In this document: piece by piece, positions 45,919-54,569 of the stretch
Layout of the letters: each line of letters opens with the position of its first letter
Numbering within the stretch: position 1 is the first letter of the stretch
Assembly: GCF_003853645.1 (NCBI RefSeq)
Contig: NZ_QTPO01000040.1
Location: forward strand, 1-64,000
DNA: 64,000 bases
Direction: 5' to 3'
DNA from: Burkholderia sp. Bp9143
GTDB taxonomy: Bacteria > Pseudomonadota > Gammaproteobacteria > Burkholderiales > Burkholderiaceae
Program-made: the position numbers and the translations under genes
Notes under the pieces: generated by a model
The model's database searches: none
What the model was told of the DNA's origin: nothing
The model's input: only the letters and a program-made list of their open reading frames with translations

Positions 45919-46491
45919 ATGACCGATATCCGCCCCGACACGCACGACGACATCCTCGCCGCCACGCGGCACTGGCTCGCGCGCGCGGTGATCGGGCTCA
46001 ATCTGTGCCCGTTCGCGAAGAGCGTCTTCGTGAAGGAACAGGTGCGCTATGCGATCAGCGAAGCGACGACGCTCGAGGACGCGCTCGCCGACCTCGAAAC
46101 CGAGCTGCGCTCGCTCGAAGGGGCGGATCCGCAGCAGGTCGACACGACACTCGTGATCTATCCGCGCGCGTTCGCGGATTTCGTCGACTACAACGACGCG
46201 CTGTTCTTCGCCGACCGGCTCGTGCGGCAATTGCGGCTCGACGGCGTGCTGCAGATCGCGAGCTTCCATCCCGAGTACCGGTTCGAAGGCAGCGAAGCCG
46301 ACGACATCGAGAACTACACGAACCGCGCGCCGTATCCGATCCTGCACCTGCTGCGCGAGGACAGCATCGCGCGTGCGGTCGATGCGTTCCCGGACGCATC
46401 CGCGATCTACGAGAAAAACCAGGAAACGCTGCGCCGCCTCGGCCACGACGGCTGGCGGGAGTGGATGCGCCGACCGGGCGACGACGTCTGA
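45919..46491 (+). CDS. DUF1415-family protein
   Basis: A protein of 190 residues of the DUF1415 family. The conserved start WLARAVIGLNLCPFAKSVFVKEQVRYAIS contains a Cys-Pro-Phe, and ASFHPEYRFEGSEADDIENYTNRAPYPILHLLRE is another marked block. No catalytic activity is established. The gene is probably a single unit. A longer in-frame start is possible, but this ATG fits the family. Confidence 0.92.
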   Translation: MTDIRPDTHDDILAATRHWLARAVIGLNLCPFAKSVFVKEQVRYAISEATTLEDALADLETELRSLEGADPQQVDTTLVIYPRAFADFVDYNDALFFADRLVRQLRLDGVLQIASFHPEYRFEGSEADDIENYTNRAPYPILHLLREDSIARAVDAFPDASAIYEKNQETLRRLGHDGWREWMRRPGDDV

Positions 46492-46546
46492 TACGTCGCG
46501 CGACAACCGGCTGGCGCGCGGCAGACGGGCCGCGCGTCGGTCCGCC

Positions 46547-47437
46547 TCAGTCCGCGGCCGGCTCGACGGCCTCGCCGGCCGCCGCCTCGGGCGCCGGCGC
46601 GAAGAAGCGCTCGTTCAGTTCGGCGAGCCCGAACATGCCGAGGATCTCGTTCAGCCGCTCGCCGGGCTTCCGGCGCGGCAGGTTCTTGTATTGCGCGATG
46701 ATGAGCTCGTTCTTCATCGAATGCTCCCAGCCGACCAGCTCGGTCACGCTCACCTGATAGCCGTGCGCCTCGAGCTGCAGGCAGCGCAGCACGTTGGTGA
46801 TCTGGCTGCCGAATTCGCGCGTATGCAGCGGATGCCGCCACACTTCCGTCAGCGCATTCGCGAGCGACTTGCCCTTGTTCTTGCGCAGCACGCCCGCGAC
46901 TTCCGCCTGGCAGCACGGCACCAGCACGATGTGCTGCGCGCGCTTCGCGAGCGCGAAACGGATCGCGTCGTCGGTCGCCGTGTCGCACGCATGCAGCGCG
47001 GTGACGACATCGACCGTTTCGGGCAGCTTCGGCGACGTGATCGAATCGGCGACCGACAGGTTCAGGAACGACATGCCGCCGAACCCGAGTCGCGCGGCGA
47101 GTTCGGTGGAACGCGTGACGAGTTCCTCGCGCGTCTCGATCCCGTACACGTGCGACGCGAACGCCGGCGTGCCATGCCCCGGCTGCTGCTTGAAGAACAG
47201 GTCGTACAGGATGAAGCCGAGATACGACTTGCCGGCGCCGTGATCGACGAGCGTCACGCCGCCCTTGTCGGCCTGCACGCTCGCGAGCAGCGGCTCGATG
47301 AACTGGAACAGGTGATAGACCTGCTTCAGCTTGCGGCGGCTGTCCTGGTTCAGCTTGCCGTCGCGGGTCAGGATGTGCAGTTCCTTCAGCAGCTCGACGG
47401 ACTGCTCCGGACGGATTTCGTAGGTCTTGTTCGACAT
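46547..47437 (-). CDS. SAM-dependent methyltransferase (Methyltransf_32-like)
   Basis: A protein of 296 residues. The SAM-binding motif reads VTLVDHGAGKSYLGFILYDLF, followed by VTALHACDTATDDAIRFALAKRAQHIVLVPCCQAEVA. This DHGAGKS motif I and the HACDTATD block mark the Methyltransf_32 group, which acts on RNA or unknown substrates. ATG 47437 is chosen over a start seven codons upstream. Its neighbour on the same strand, 90 bases away, is a second, unrelated methyltransferase. Confidence 0.85.
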   Translation of the reverse strand: MSNKTYEIRPEQSVELLKELHILTRDGKLNQDSRRKLKQVYHLFQFIEPLLASVQADKGGVTLVDHGAGKSYLGFILYDLFFKQQPGHGTPAFASHVYGIETREELVTRSTELAARLGFGGMSFLNLSVADSITSPKLPETVDVVTALHACDTATDDAIRFALAKRAQHIVLVPCCQAEVAGVLRKNKGKSLANALTEVWRHPLHTREFGSQITNVLRCLQLEAHGYQVSVTELVGWEHSMKNELIIAQYKNLPRRKPGERLNEILGMFGLAELNERFFAPAPEAAAGEAVEPAAD

Positions 47438-47526
47438 CGTGAAACGGCGCCGGGCCACGGTCGGTCGACCACGGCCCGACGGCGGGAATTCGTGAGGAAT
47501 GGCGATAGTTTACCGAAAATGCGCGA

Positions 47527-48660
47527 TCACGCCCGCGCGCCGAGCCGCCAGAGCGACGTGACCTCGGCGCGGCGTGCCGCGTGCAGCGGATCGTCGGCGT
47601 CGGCCGACTTCGGGTGCGCGGGGCGGATGTCTTCGCGGCCGAGCACGACGAGACCGGCTTCATCGATCCATTGCAGCAGCGTGTCGCGCGGCCGCAGGCC
47701 GAGATGCTCGGCGAAATCGGACAGGATCAGCCAGCCCTCGCCGCCCGGTTCGAGATGGTCGGCGAGCCCGGCGAGGAAACCGCGCAGCATGCGGCTGTCG
47801 GGATCGTAGACCGCGTATTCGATCGGCGCGCTCGGGCGAGCCGGCACCCACGGCGGGTTGCAGACGACGAGCGGCGCGCGGCCGGCCGGAAACAGGTCGG
47901 CCTCGACGACGTCGACGCGCCCGGCATGGCCGAGCCGCGCGACGTTCTCACGGGCGCATGCAAGCGCGCGCGGATCCTGGTCGGTCGCGACGATGCGCTC
48001 GACGCCGCGCGACGCGAGCACGGCCGCGAGCACGCCGGTGCCCGTGCCGATGTCGAATGCGAGCGACGTCGCGGGCAGCGGCGTGCGCGCGACGAGTTCG
48101 ACGTATTCGCCGCGCACCGGCGAGAACACGCCGTAATGCGGATGGATCGGCGCGCCGCCAAGCGCCGGAATCGGCACACCCTTCTTGCGCCATTCGTGCG
48201 CGCCGACGAGGCCAAGCAGTTCACGCAGCGACACGACCGACGGCGCGCCGCCCGGGCCGTACGCTTCCTCGCACGCGGCGCGCACGTCCGGCGCGCGGCG
48301 CAGCGGGATCGTGTAGTCGGCGTCGAGCGGAATCAGCAGCATCCCGAGCGTGCGGGCGCGCTGCGATTGCGCGAGCCGGTGCAGGTTGAATGCTTCGACA
48401 CCGGCCGCGGCCTTCGCCTTCTTCGGCTTGCGTTCGACGCGTCGCGCCATTGCCTGCACGAGCTGGCGCGCATTCTGGAAGTCGCCCTGCCAGACGAGCG
48501 CGGTGCCCTCGCACGCGAGGCGATACGCCGCGTCGGCGGTGAGGCGGTCGTCGGCGGGCACGGCGCGCTTGGGCGGCTGCACGCCGGCTTCGGAGCGCCA
48601 GCGCACGGCATGGTCGGCGCCGTCGGCGTCGGTCCAGTGGAAAACGGGGAAATCGGTCAC
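47527..48660 (-). CDS. Class I SAM-dependent methyltransferase with NPPW motif
   Basis: A protein of 377 residues. The C-terminal half has motif I LAFDIGTGTGVLAAVLASRG and the catalytic VVCNPPWVPARPSAP, a variant of the NPPY of nucleic-acid or protein amino methyltransferases related to PrmC and RlmG. The first ~170 residues form a separate domain of unknown role. The start is GTG at 48660. The substrate is unknown; ribosomal RNA or a protein glutamine is plausible from the motif. Confidence 0.85.
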   Translation of the reverse strand: MTDFPVFHWTDADGADHAVRWRSEAGVQPPKRAVPADDRLTADAAYRLACEGTALVWQGDFQNARQLVQAMARRVERKPKKAKAAAGVEAFNLHRLAQSQRARTLGMLLIPLDADYTIPLRRAPDVRAACEEAYGPGGAPSVVSLRELLGLVGAHEWRKKGVPIPALGGAPIHPHYGVFSPVRGEYVELVARTPLPATSLAFDIGTGTGVLAAVLASRGVERIVATDQDPRALACARENVARLGHAGRVDVVEADLFPAGRAPLVVCNPPWVPARPSAPIEYAVYDPDSRMLRGFLAGLADHLEPGGEGWLILSDFAEHLGLRPRDTLLQWIDEAGLVVLGREDIRPAHPKSADADDPLHAARRAEVTSLWRLGARA

Positions 48661-48728
48661 GCGAGCTCGGCTACGGTTGGCTTCAGACAGGCAGCGCTAC
48701 GGGAGTGCGCCGCGCGGACCACACCATA

Positions 48729-48757
48729 CCGCGCTTTGCCCGCGCGGCAAAGCGCGG
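48729..48757. repeat. Perfect 12-bp stem-loop in the gap after the WHy-domain gene
   Basis: CCGCGCTTTGCC (48729-48740) pairs with GGCAAAGCGCGG (48746-48757), loop CGCGC. It lies in the gap between two minus-strand genes with no U-run, so it is not a strong terminator. Confidence 0.5.
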
Positions 48758-48797
48758 GTTCCCGCTCCTTTTCGCCGCGTGCGGCCGGCGCATCTGT

Positions 48798-49292
48798 CTA
48801 CCCGCCCCACCCCGGCGTCGCCGGCATGCGCAACGTGCCCGCATCGCTGAAGTGCACGGTGCCGAGCACGCCGCCCGCAAGCCGGCCGCGCAGCGCGTAC
48901 GGCAACTCGCCGCTGGCCGCCGCGCCGGGCAGGTTCCACGCCTGCCGCGCGGCAGCGAACGCCGATACCGAAACGGGCACGTCGATCACGGCCTCGCCGA
49001 AGCGCGGCACGACGCCCGAGCGATCGCTGACACCGCTCGCGAACCGCGTGCCGTTCAGGTCGAGCGCGACCGAAATGCCGTCGTATTCGATCGGCGTGTC
49101 ATTCGGGTTCTGCACGCGCAGCTTCAGGTTGAAGCGCATCTCGAGGCCCTGTCCGGCCAGCGGTTCAAGCCCGGCGACAGTCACGCTCACGGGCTCGCGC
49201 GTCAGGCCCGCGCAACCGCCGAGCACGAAGACGGCAGCGAACAGCAGCAGCAGGGCGCGCAGCGGCGCGATACGGAACAGGGCTCGTGGCAT
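48798..49292 (-). CDS. WHy-domain (LEA type 2) lipoprotein
   Basis: A protein of 164 residues with a signal sequence ending in the lipobox VLGGC (Cys 27). The WHy/LEA-2 beta-sandwich domain reads PVSVTVAGLEPLAGQGLEMRFNLKLRVQNPNDTPIEYDGISVALDLNGTRF. Family proteins occur at the cell envelope of bacteria and in plant stress responses. The bacterial role is unclear. It is likely anchored in the outer or inner membrane. Its upstream gap is AT-rich with a 9-bp inverted repeat. Confidence 0.9.
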   Translation of the reverse strand: MPRALFRIAPLRALLLLFAAVFVLGGCAGLTREPVSVTVAGLEPLAGQGLEMRFNLKLRVQNPNDTPIEYDGISVALDLNGTRFASGVSDRSGVVPRFGEAVIDVPVSVSAFAAARQAWNLPGAAASGELPYALRGRLAGGVLGTVHFSDAGTLRMPATPGWGG

Positions 49293-49368
49293 GGGCTGGC
49301 CTCCTTGCGGCGATCGATCGGCGATTCGTCACTGCATTGTACCGAGCGCGCCACGTCACACCCTCATT

Positions 49369-49414
49369 CGTAGTTTTCGCGCACCGCCAGGATTGTTAAT
49401 AGATTAAAACTACG
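49369..49414. promoter_or_regulatory. Inverted repeat in the AT-rich gap upstream of the WHy lipoprotein gene
   Basis: CGTAGTTTT (49369-49377) and AAAACTACG (49406-49414) are perfect complements 28 bases apart, 77 bases before the lipoprotein start. The 644-bp gap (49293-49936) is far more AT-rich than its surroundings in its first 250 bases and holds no supported gene. The last 140 bases before the M1 peptidase show no clear promoter. Confidence 0.4.
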
Positions 49415-49936
49415 GAACCAAATGGTTAATCCGAAAGCGAATTAATGCCTCCCAGCATTCAATGGCGCGCAAAAAAATCAATCGAGGCACTTTCTAATTT
49501 TTTCGTTTCCTTTACCCAAAACCATCAAGTATATTTACGCATCCTTCGAGCAGGCCGACAAACCTTCAAGCCGCATGACGGCGATTTTACGGAACGGCGA
49601 CACGCCGTCCTTCCGTCCTGCGGCCTGGTACGGCCAGCCCCGTGGGTCGTCGGTTCAAAGGGAATGCACGCCCGCGCAGGGCGGGCGGCCCCGTGTCGTG
49701 CGCGCGAAATCAATTCAGTACAACACGCGCCCGGCCATTTTGAACCGGCAAGTTAACCGACATCCGGAAACACAGAGGGGGCAGTAAACCATGATTACCT
49801 TCACGTAGTCGGCCGGCCGTCTTTTCGAATAATCCGTCATTGGCATTTCTCATCGCTGTTGATTAACGGCGAGGGATTTCTTTTGTCGGCGTTTTCGCAG
49901 CACTGAACGATTCTTTCAACAATCGAGGTTTCAGTC

Positions 49937-52120
49937 ATGTCGATCAACATTCACAAGATGCGTTATCTGCCGCTGGTTGCCGCACTCGCGCTCGCCGGGT
50001 GCGGCGGCGACGACAGCGGCGTCGGCTCGGCTTCCGCACTCAGTTCCGCCGGCGCGCCGCACTCGAGCTCGTCGCCCGCCGCCAACACGCCACCGAGCGC
50101 ACCTCAGCCGGCCGCTTCCAACGTCGACAAGAGCGTGTCGCCCGTCGAACTGCCTGACACCGTGGTACCGGTCAACTACCGGCTGTGGTTCCGTCCGAAC
50201 GATGCGCTGAACGCGTTCGACGGGCGCGCCGACGTCGAGATCAAGGTGCTGAAGCCGGTCAACAACATCGTGATCGCCGGCCACCGGATCAAGTTCACGA
50301 ACGGCCGCATCACGCTGCAGCCGGGCAACATCCAGCTGATCGCGACGCCGCAGGACAAGGGCGACTTCTACCAGTTGCGCCCCGTCAGCGGCACGATCTC
50401 GCCGGGCAACTATTCGCTGCACATGGAGTGGTCGGGCATCATCAACTTCAAGTCGTACGACGATCCGGCCACGCAGACGGGCGGCAGCTGCGGCGACGAT
50501 CCGTATCCGGGCTGCTCGGCCGCGGAAGGCGTGTTCCGCGTCGACCTGAAGAGCACCGATGGCACGACGAGCGGCGCAATCCTCACGCAGGGCGAAACCA
50601 ACCTGTCGCGCCAGTGGTTCCCGGGCTGGGACGAACCGGCCTTCCGGCCGACCTATGAAGTGACGGCCGAAGTGCCGCAGAACTGGCGTGTCGTGTCGAA
50701 CGCGGCCGAGAAGCCGTCGACCAACGTCGGCGGCGGCTACAAGCTCGTGCAGTTCGAGAAGACGCCGCCGATGCCGTCGTACCTGCTGTTCTTCGGCGGC
50801 GGCATGTTCGACACCTACGAGGACGACTTCTCGAGCCCGCTGCCGGGCGGCAAGGGCGGCCTGCACCTGCGCGTGTTCACGCCGCCGGGCATGAGCGACT
50901 GGGCGAAGCCGGCGATGGACCGCACCAAGCAGGCGCTCGACTACTACTACCGCTACACCGGCATCCCGCTGCCGCTGACCAAGTTCGACACGGTCGCCGC
51001 GAACGACGCGTTCAAGGAGCAGAAGGACCTGAACTTCGGCGGGATGGAGAACTGGGGGTCGATCCTCGAGTTCGCGGACGACATCCTGCCGCAGCCGGGC
51101 CAGCCGATGTCGCACTACGGTAACGAGGTGCTGACGCACGAAGTCGCGCATCAGTGGTTCGGCGATCTCGTCACGACCGACTGGTGGGACAACGTCTGGC
51201 TCAACGAGTCGTTCGCGACGTTCTTCGAGACGAAGACGACGATCCAGTTCTTCCCCGACGAGTTCAGCTGGCTCGACCAGGTGAAGAACAAGTATCGCGT
51301 GATCAATCGCGACATCGGCCCGAACGCGTTCCCGGTCGCGCCGAACTTCAACGACTGGGCGTCGAACGACTTCGTGCTGAGCGCGAGCGCGTTCACGTAC
51401 GACAAGGGCGGCCACGTGCTGAAGACGCTCGAGAACTATCTCGGCGAGCAGACATTGCGCCAAGGCCTGCAGCAGTATCTCGTCGACTACTCGTTCGGCA
51501 ACGGCACGCCGAAGCGCCTGTGGGATGCGCTGTCGAAGGCGAGCGGCCAGCCGGTCGGCCCGATCGGCGACAGCTACGTGCGCCAGACGGGCGTGCCGCT
51601 GATCTCGCTCGACACGCAGTGCGACATGACGAAGAACCAGACCGTCGTCACGCTGAAACAGCAGCCGTTCCCGAACAAGAACGCGTATCCGGGCCTGCAA
51701 TGGACGGTACCGATCACGCTCGCGTACGGCCAGGGTCTCGCGAAACACACGACGCTCGCGCTGAAGGATACGCAGACGCAGACGCGGATCGACGGCTGCA
51801 CGGGCGTGGTCGCGGATCCGAGCGGTCTCGACTACTACGTCGTGAACTACAGCGACGCCGCGTGGAGCGGCCTGCTCACGCAGGTCAACAGCTCGACCGA
51901 TCCGGTGCTGCTCGCGAACCTGAAGAGCGAGGCCGCGCTGCTCGTCGCGAACAACCTCGCGCCGGCTTCGCGTTCGACGTCGATCGGCTCGGTTGCTTCG
52001 CCGGCCGCGATGAAGCTGCGCCAGACGCCGAGCTTCGGCGGCATCGCGCCGACGGTGAAGGAACGTCCGTCGCTGCGCTACCAGGGCATGTTCAAGCCGC
52101 GCAAGACCGTGGCTCAGTAA
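49937..52120 (+). CDS. M1-family aminopeptidase lipoprotein
   Basis: A secreted metallopeptidase of 727 residues. The signal sequence ends with the lipobox ALAGC (Cys 18), followed by a Ser/Ala/Pro-rich linker of about 40 residues. GGMEN, the exopeptidase motif, is near residue 367. The zinc site HEVAHQW is at 401-407 with the third ligand Glu 424 in WLNESFATFFE. The C-terminal ERAP-like helical domain is short. It removes N-terminal residues from peptides, presumably in the periplasm. No signal for co-transcription with neighbours. Confidence 0.93.
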   Translation: MSINIHKMRYLPLVAALALAGCGGDDSGVGSASALSSAGAPHSSSSPAANTPPSAPQPAASNVDKSVSPVELPDTVVPVNYRLWFRPNDALNAFDGRADVEIKVLKPVNNIVIAGHRIKFTNGRITLQPGNIQLIATPQDKGDFYQLRPVSGTISPGNYSLHMEWSGIINFKSYDDPATQTGGSCGDDPYPGCSAAEGVFRVDLKSTDGTTSGAILTQGETNLSRQWFPGWDEPAFRPTYEVTAEVPQNWRVVSNAAEKPSTNVGGGYKLVQFEKTPPMPSYLLFFGGGMFDTYEDDFSSPLPGGKGGLHLRVFTPPGMSDWAKPAMDRTKQALDYYYRYTGIPLPLTKFDTVAANDAFKEQKDLNFGGMENWGSILEFADDILPQPGQPMSHYGNEVLTHEVAHQWFGDLVTTDWWDNVWLNESFATFFETKTTIQFFPDEFSWLDQVKNKYRVINRDIGPNAFPVAPNFNDWASNDFVLSASAFTYDKGGHVLKTLENYLGEQTLRQGLQQYLVDYSFGNGTPKRLWDALSKASGQPVGPIGDSYVRQTGVPLISLDTQCDMTKNQTVVTLKQQPFPNKNAYPGLQWTVPITLAYGQGLAKHTTLALKDTQTQTRIDGCTGVVADPSGLDYYVVNYSDAAWSGLLTQVNSSTDPVLLANLKSEAALLVANNLAPASRSTSIGSVASPAAMKLRQTPSFGGIAPTVKERPSLRYQGMFKPRKTVAQ

Positions 52121-52130
52121 CGTGGTCCGG

Positions 52131-52217
52131 CCGGCCGGTGTCGCGCAGCACGCGACGCCGGCCGGCGTTCGAATCCTCACGTCCTTCCACGGGCCTCGCA
52201 TGCGGGGCCTGTTTTTT
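52131..52217. terminator. Terminator region between the M1 peptidase and zntB
   Basis: Two hairpins lie between the convergent genes. The first is a 15-bp stem (52131-52145 with 52151-52165, one G-U). The second, GGGCCTCGCA-TGCGGGGCCT (about 52191-52210), is followed by GTTTTTT (52212-52217), the actual terminator on the plus strand. Confidence 0.8.
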
Positions 52218-52248
52218 GTCGGCACCGTTCGTGCAGCACCTGCCAAGG

Positions 52249-53277
52249 CTAACGATCGCCGCGCCGGCGAAACGCCCACCACGCGGCAAGCGCGGTAAAG
52301 CCCGCGACCAGCAGCACCATCAGCCAGAAACCGTGCTTGTTCTCCGAGAACGGCACGCCGCCGACGTTCATCCCGAAGAACCCCGCGACGATGTTGATCG
52401 GCAGCGCGATCACGGTCACGAGCGTCAGCGTGAACAGCGTCCGGTTGTTCTGCTCGTCGAGCCGCGAACCGATCTCTTCCTGCAACAGCTTGATCCGCTC
52501 GTTGAGCCCCGACAGATCGGCGAGCACCAGCGAGAACTCTTCGGTCGACTCGCGCAGCTCCTGCACGTCTTCGGCATGCAGCCACGCCGGCGGTTTCGCG
52601 AGCAGCCGGAAGATCGAGCCGGGCTCGGGCGCGAGCATGCGCTGCAGCCGCGTCAGCGTCCGCCGCATCGCGCCGAGTTCGACGCGATTCGACGTGAGCC
52701 GTTGCGACAGGAAGCGATCCTCGATGCGATCGACGTCGATGCTCGTGCGCCGCATGATCTGGATCAGCAGGTCGGCCTGGTCGCGCAGCAGGTGCACGAG
52801 CAGTTCGGCCGGCGACCGGAACCGCTCGCCGTCGCGCACGCAGGCGCGCAGCGTATCGACCGAGCGCAGCGGCTTGAGCCGCGCGGTGACCATGATGCGC
52901 CGCTCGACGTGGACGAACAGCGTCGCGATTTCCGACGGCGTCAACTCGAGGTTGAACATCACGTCGTTGACGATCGCGCGCAGCGCGCCGTCCTCCTGCT
53001 CGATGCGCGTCGAGCGCGACCCTTCGTGAAGGAATTCGAAGAAGCTGTCGGGCAATCCGAGGTGCGTGCGCATCCAGCGCTCGCTCGCGCCGTGCGCGAG
53101 ATTGAAGTGCAGCCAGACGAAATCGTCCGATGCGGCAGCATCGCGCTCGCGGCACGTGCGCAGCCATGCGGCGGCCGCGTCGGCGTCGAGCATCGCGCCC
53201 GATCCGCCCGGGACGAAGCGGAATCCGCACACCATGCCGGACGTATCGGCGCCGTAAGTCTGTACGATCAGGTCCAT
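52249..53277 (-). CDS. zntB: Zinc transporter ZntB (CorA superfamily)
   Basis: An inner-membrane protein of 342 residues. The large cytoplasmic domain fills residues 1-275. Two C-terminal helices flank the CorA-type signature, here FFGMNVGGVPFSE, the GMNVGG form that marks ZntB. LPINIVAGFF starts the first helix. It moves zinc, in E. coli as a proton-coupled importer. The gene stands alone, convergent with the M1 peptidase. Confidence 0.93.
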   Translation of the reverse strand: MDLIVQTYGADTSGMVCGFRFVPGGSGAMLDADAAAAWLRTCRERDAAASDDFVWLHFNLAHGASERWMRTHLGLPDSFFEFLHEGSRSTRIEQEDGALRAIVNDVMFNLELTPSEIATLFVHVERRIMVTARLKPLRSVDTLRACVRDGERFRSPAELLVHLLRDQADLLIQIMRRTSIDVDRIEDRFLSQRLTSNRVELGAMRRTLTRLQRMLAPEPGSIFRLLAKPPAWLHAEDVQELRESTEEFSLVLADLSGLNERIKLLQEEIGSRLDEQNNRTLFTLTLVTVIALPINIVAGFFGMNVGGVPFSENKHGFWLMVLLVAGFTALAAWWAFRRRGDR

Positions 53278-53430
53278 CGTGTCGAAGGTCGTGCGGCGCG
53301 CGCCGCGCCGCGCATCGCGCCTCGCGGCGCCACGCCGGGAAATGAAAGGAAACGTATGCCGGACACATGTGACGCACGCGTGACACTGTCACCTGCGGCC
53401 GTCCGTGCGTCAGGCGGCCCCAAAAGCAAC

Positions 53431-53451
53431 GCGCCGCCCGTTGGGCGGCGC
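53431..53451 (-). terminator. Terminator after the T6SS-linked Cys-motif protein gene
   Basis: GCGCCGCCC-GTT-GGGCGGCGC (9-bp stem) lies 35 bases after the stop of the minus-strand gene. It is followed on that strand by GTTGCTTTTGG. Confidence 0.65.
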
Positions 53452-53485
53452 ATGTGCGATGAGCGGGTTGGCGCGAAGCCGTGGA

Positions 53486-54448
53486 TTACTGCCGCGTCTC
53501 CGACTGCGCGGCGGTCGGGCATGCCGGATCCTTGCCCCAGTGGCCGTCGCAGACGCGCCAGCGGCACAGCTGATCCTCGAAGAAGCCGCGCTCCGAGCAA
53601 TCCTTCACGCGCGACGCAAGCGAACCGCCCGTGGCGGCAGCCGTCTTGGTCGGCACGGCCTGCCCCTTCTGCGCGGCGGCCTTCTTGTCGGCCGGCTTCG
53701 TGCGTGCGACGAGCGCGGCGAGCAGATCCGCATCCGGGTCGTCCTTCCCGGACGCCTTCGCGCTCGCGGTACGGGTCGTCGCTTCGCGACGCTTCTTCGC
53801 CTGCGCGAGTTCCGCCTGCTGTTCCTTGTGATGCTTGCGGGCCTCCGCCTTCGATTCGGCCTTCGCTTCGGCCTTGCTGCGTGCGGCGACCTTGTCGCCC
53901 TTCGCGGTGTCGGCGTTCGCGGTTTTCGTCGCCGCTGCCACGGCGGCTGTCGCCGCGACGGCACCTGCCGTGGCTGCGCCCGATGCATCGTCGGCGCCGT
54001 TCGCGAGCGCGCGCGACAATCGGCTGCTGTCCGCGCCCGACGCGCCCGATGCGGACGCAACGGTCTGGGAAGCGGCATCGTCATTGACGATCGTCGCCGG
54101 TTGCGCGGCGGGAGCGGCCGACGCGGCATTCTGCGCGACCTGCACGGCGCCGCCGCTGGCCGGCTCGACCTTCGCGGGGGCCTGCGCGGGCGCGGCGGCC
54201 ACGACGGCCTGCTCGCCGGATTGCTGCTGCCAGCGCCATACGCCCCAGCCGCCGACGGCGACCACGAGCGCGACGACGGCCGCGATCGGCCCCTTCAGCG
54301 AACGGCGCGGCGGTTCGGCCGACGGCGTGACACGTCCTTCCAGATTCGCGAGAATGCGCGACTGCTGCGGTCCGCCCTCGCCTGCCGGTTTGGTATCGGA
54401 CAGCAGGCTGGGCGGGGTTTTCGAATTTGAATTTTCCGGCGCACTCAT
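53486..54448 (-). CDS. Membrane-anchored Ala/Lys-rich protein with C-terminal four-Cys motif, next to T6SS genes
   Basis: A protein of 320 residues that I do not recognise. Residues 1-50 are polar (cytoplasmic). One helix at 53-71 (GPIAAVVALVVAVGGWGVW) anchors it. Residues 80-280 are low-complexity, Ala-, Lys- and Glu-rich, partly coiled, in the periplasm. The last ~45 residues carry Cys 284, 295, 300 and 310 (C-x10-C-x4-C-x9-C) with conserved-looking aromatics. It is divergent from tagX across 121 AT-rich bases. A T6SS accessory role is inferred from position only. Confidence 0.8.
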   Translation of the reverse strand: MSAPENSNSKTPPSLLSDTKPAGEGGPQQSRILANLEGRVTPSAEPPRRSLKGPIAAVVALVVAVGGWGVWRWQQQSGEQAVVAAAPAQAPAKVEPASGGAVQVAQNAASAAPAAQPATIVNDDAASQTVASASGASGADSSRLSRALANGADDASGAATAGAVAATAAVAAATKTANADTAKGDKVAARSKAEAKAESKAEARKHHKEQQAELAQAKKRREATTRTASAKASGKDDPDADLLAALVARTKPADKKAAAQKGQAVPTKTAAATGGSLASRVKDCSERGFFEDQLCRWRVCDGHWGKDPACPTAAQSETRQ

Positions 54449-54569
54449 TCAGCGTCTCATTGAATCCTGGTTTAATTCACCGCGATAATATAGCCCGGCC
54501 TCTCAAAGCAGCCTGATTCTAAGAGCAAGCATTGCAAAACACAATCAATTCCAATTTCCGGGGATTTCA

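Noticed and set aside
49445..49756. 103-codon frame in the AT-rich gap
   Set aside because: Mixed composition, no ribosome site, no domain or signal, and the codon pattern is unlike genuine genes here.
52166..52176. GTTCGAATCC, resembling a tRNA T-loop
   Set aside because: The flanking bases do not form the T-stem and no acceptor or anticodon arm is present; it falls inside a terminator region.
49931..53392. Minus-strand frame of 1153 codons opposite the M1 peptidase
   Set aside because: It spans a clear plus-strand lipoprotein gene and runs through zntB in another frame, with no protein features.
51154..54087. Plus-strand frame of 977 codons across the M1 peptidase end, zntB and the Cys-motif protein
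   Set aside because: It is low-complexity Arg-rich sequence crossing terminators and genes on both strands.
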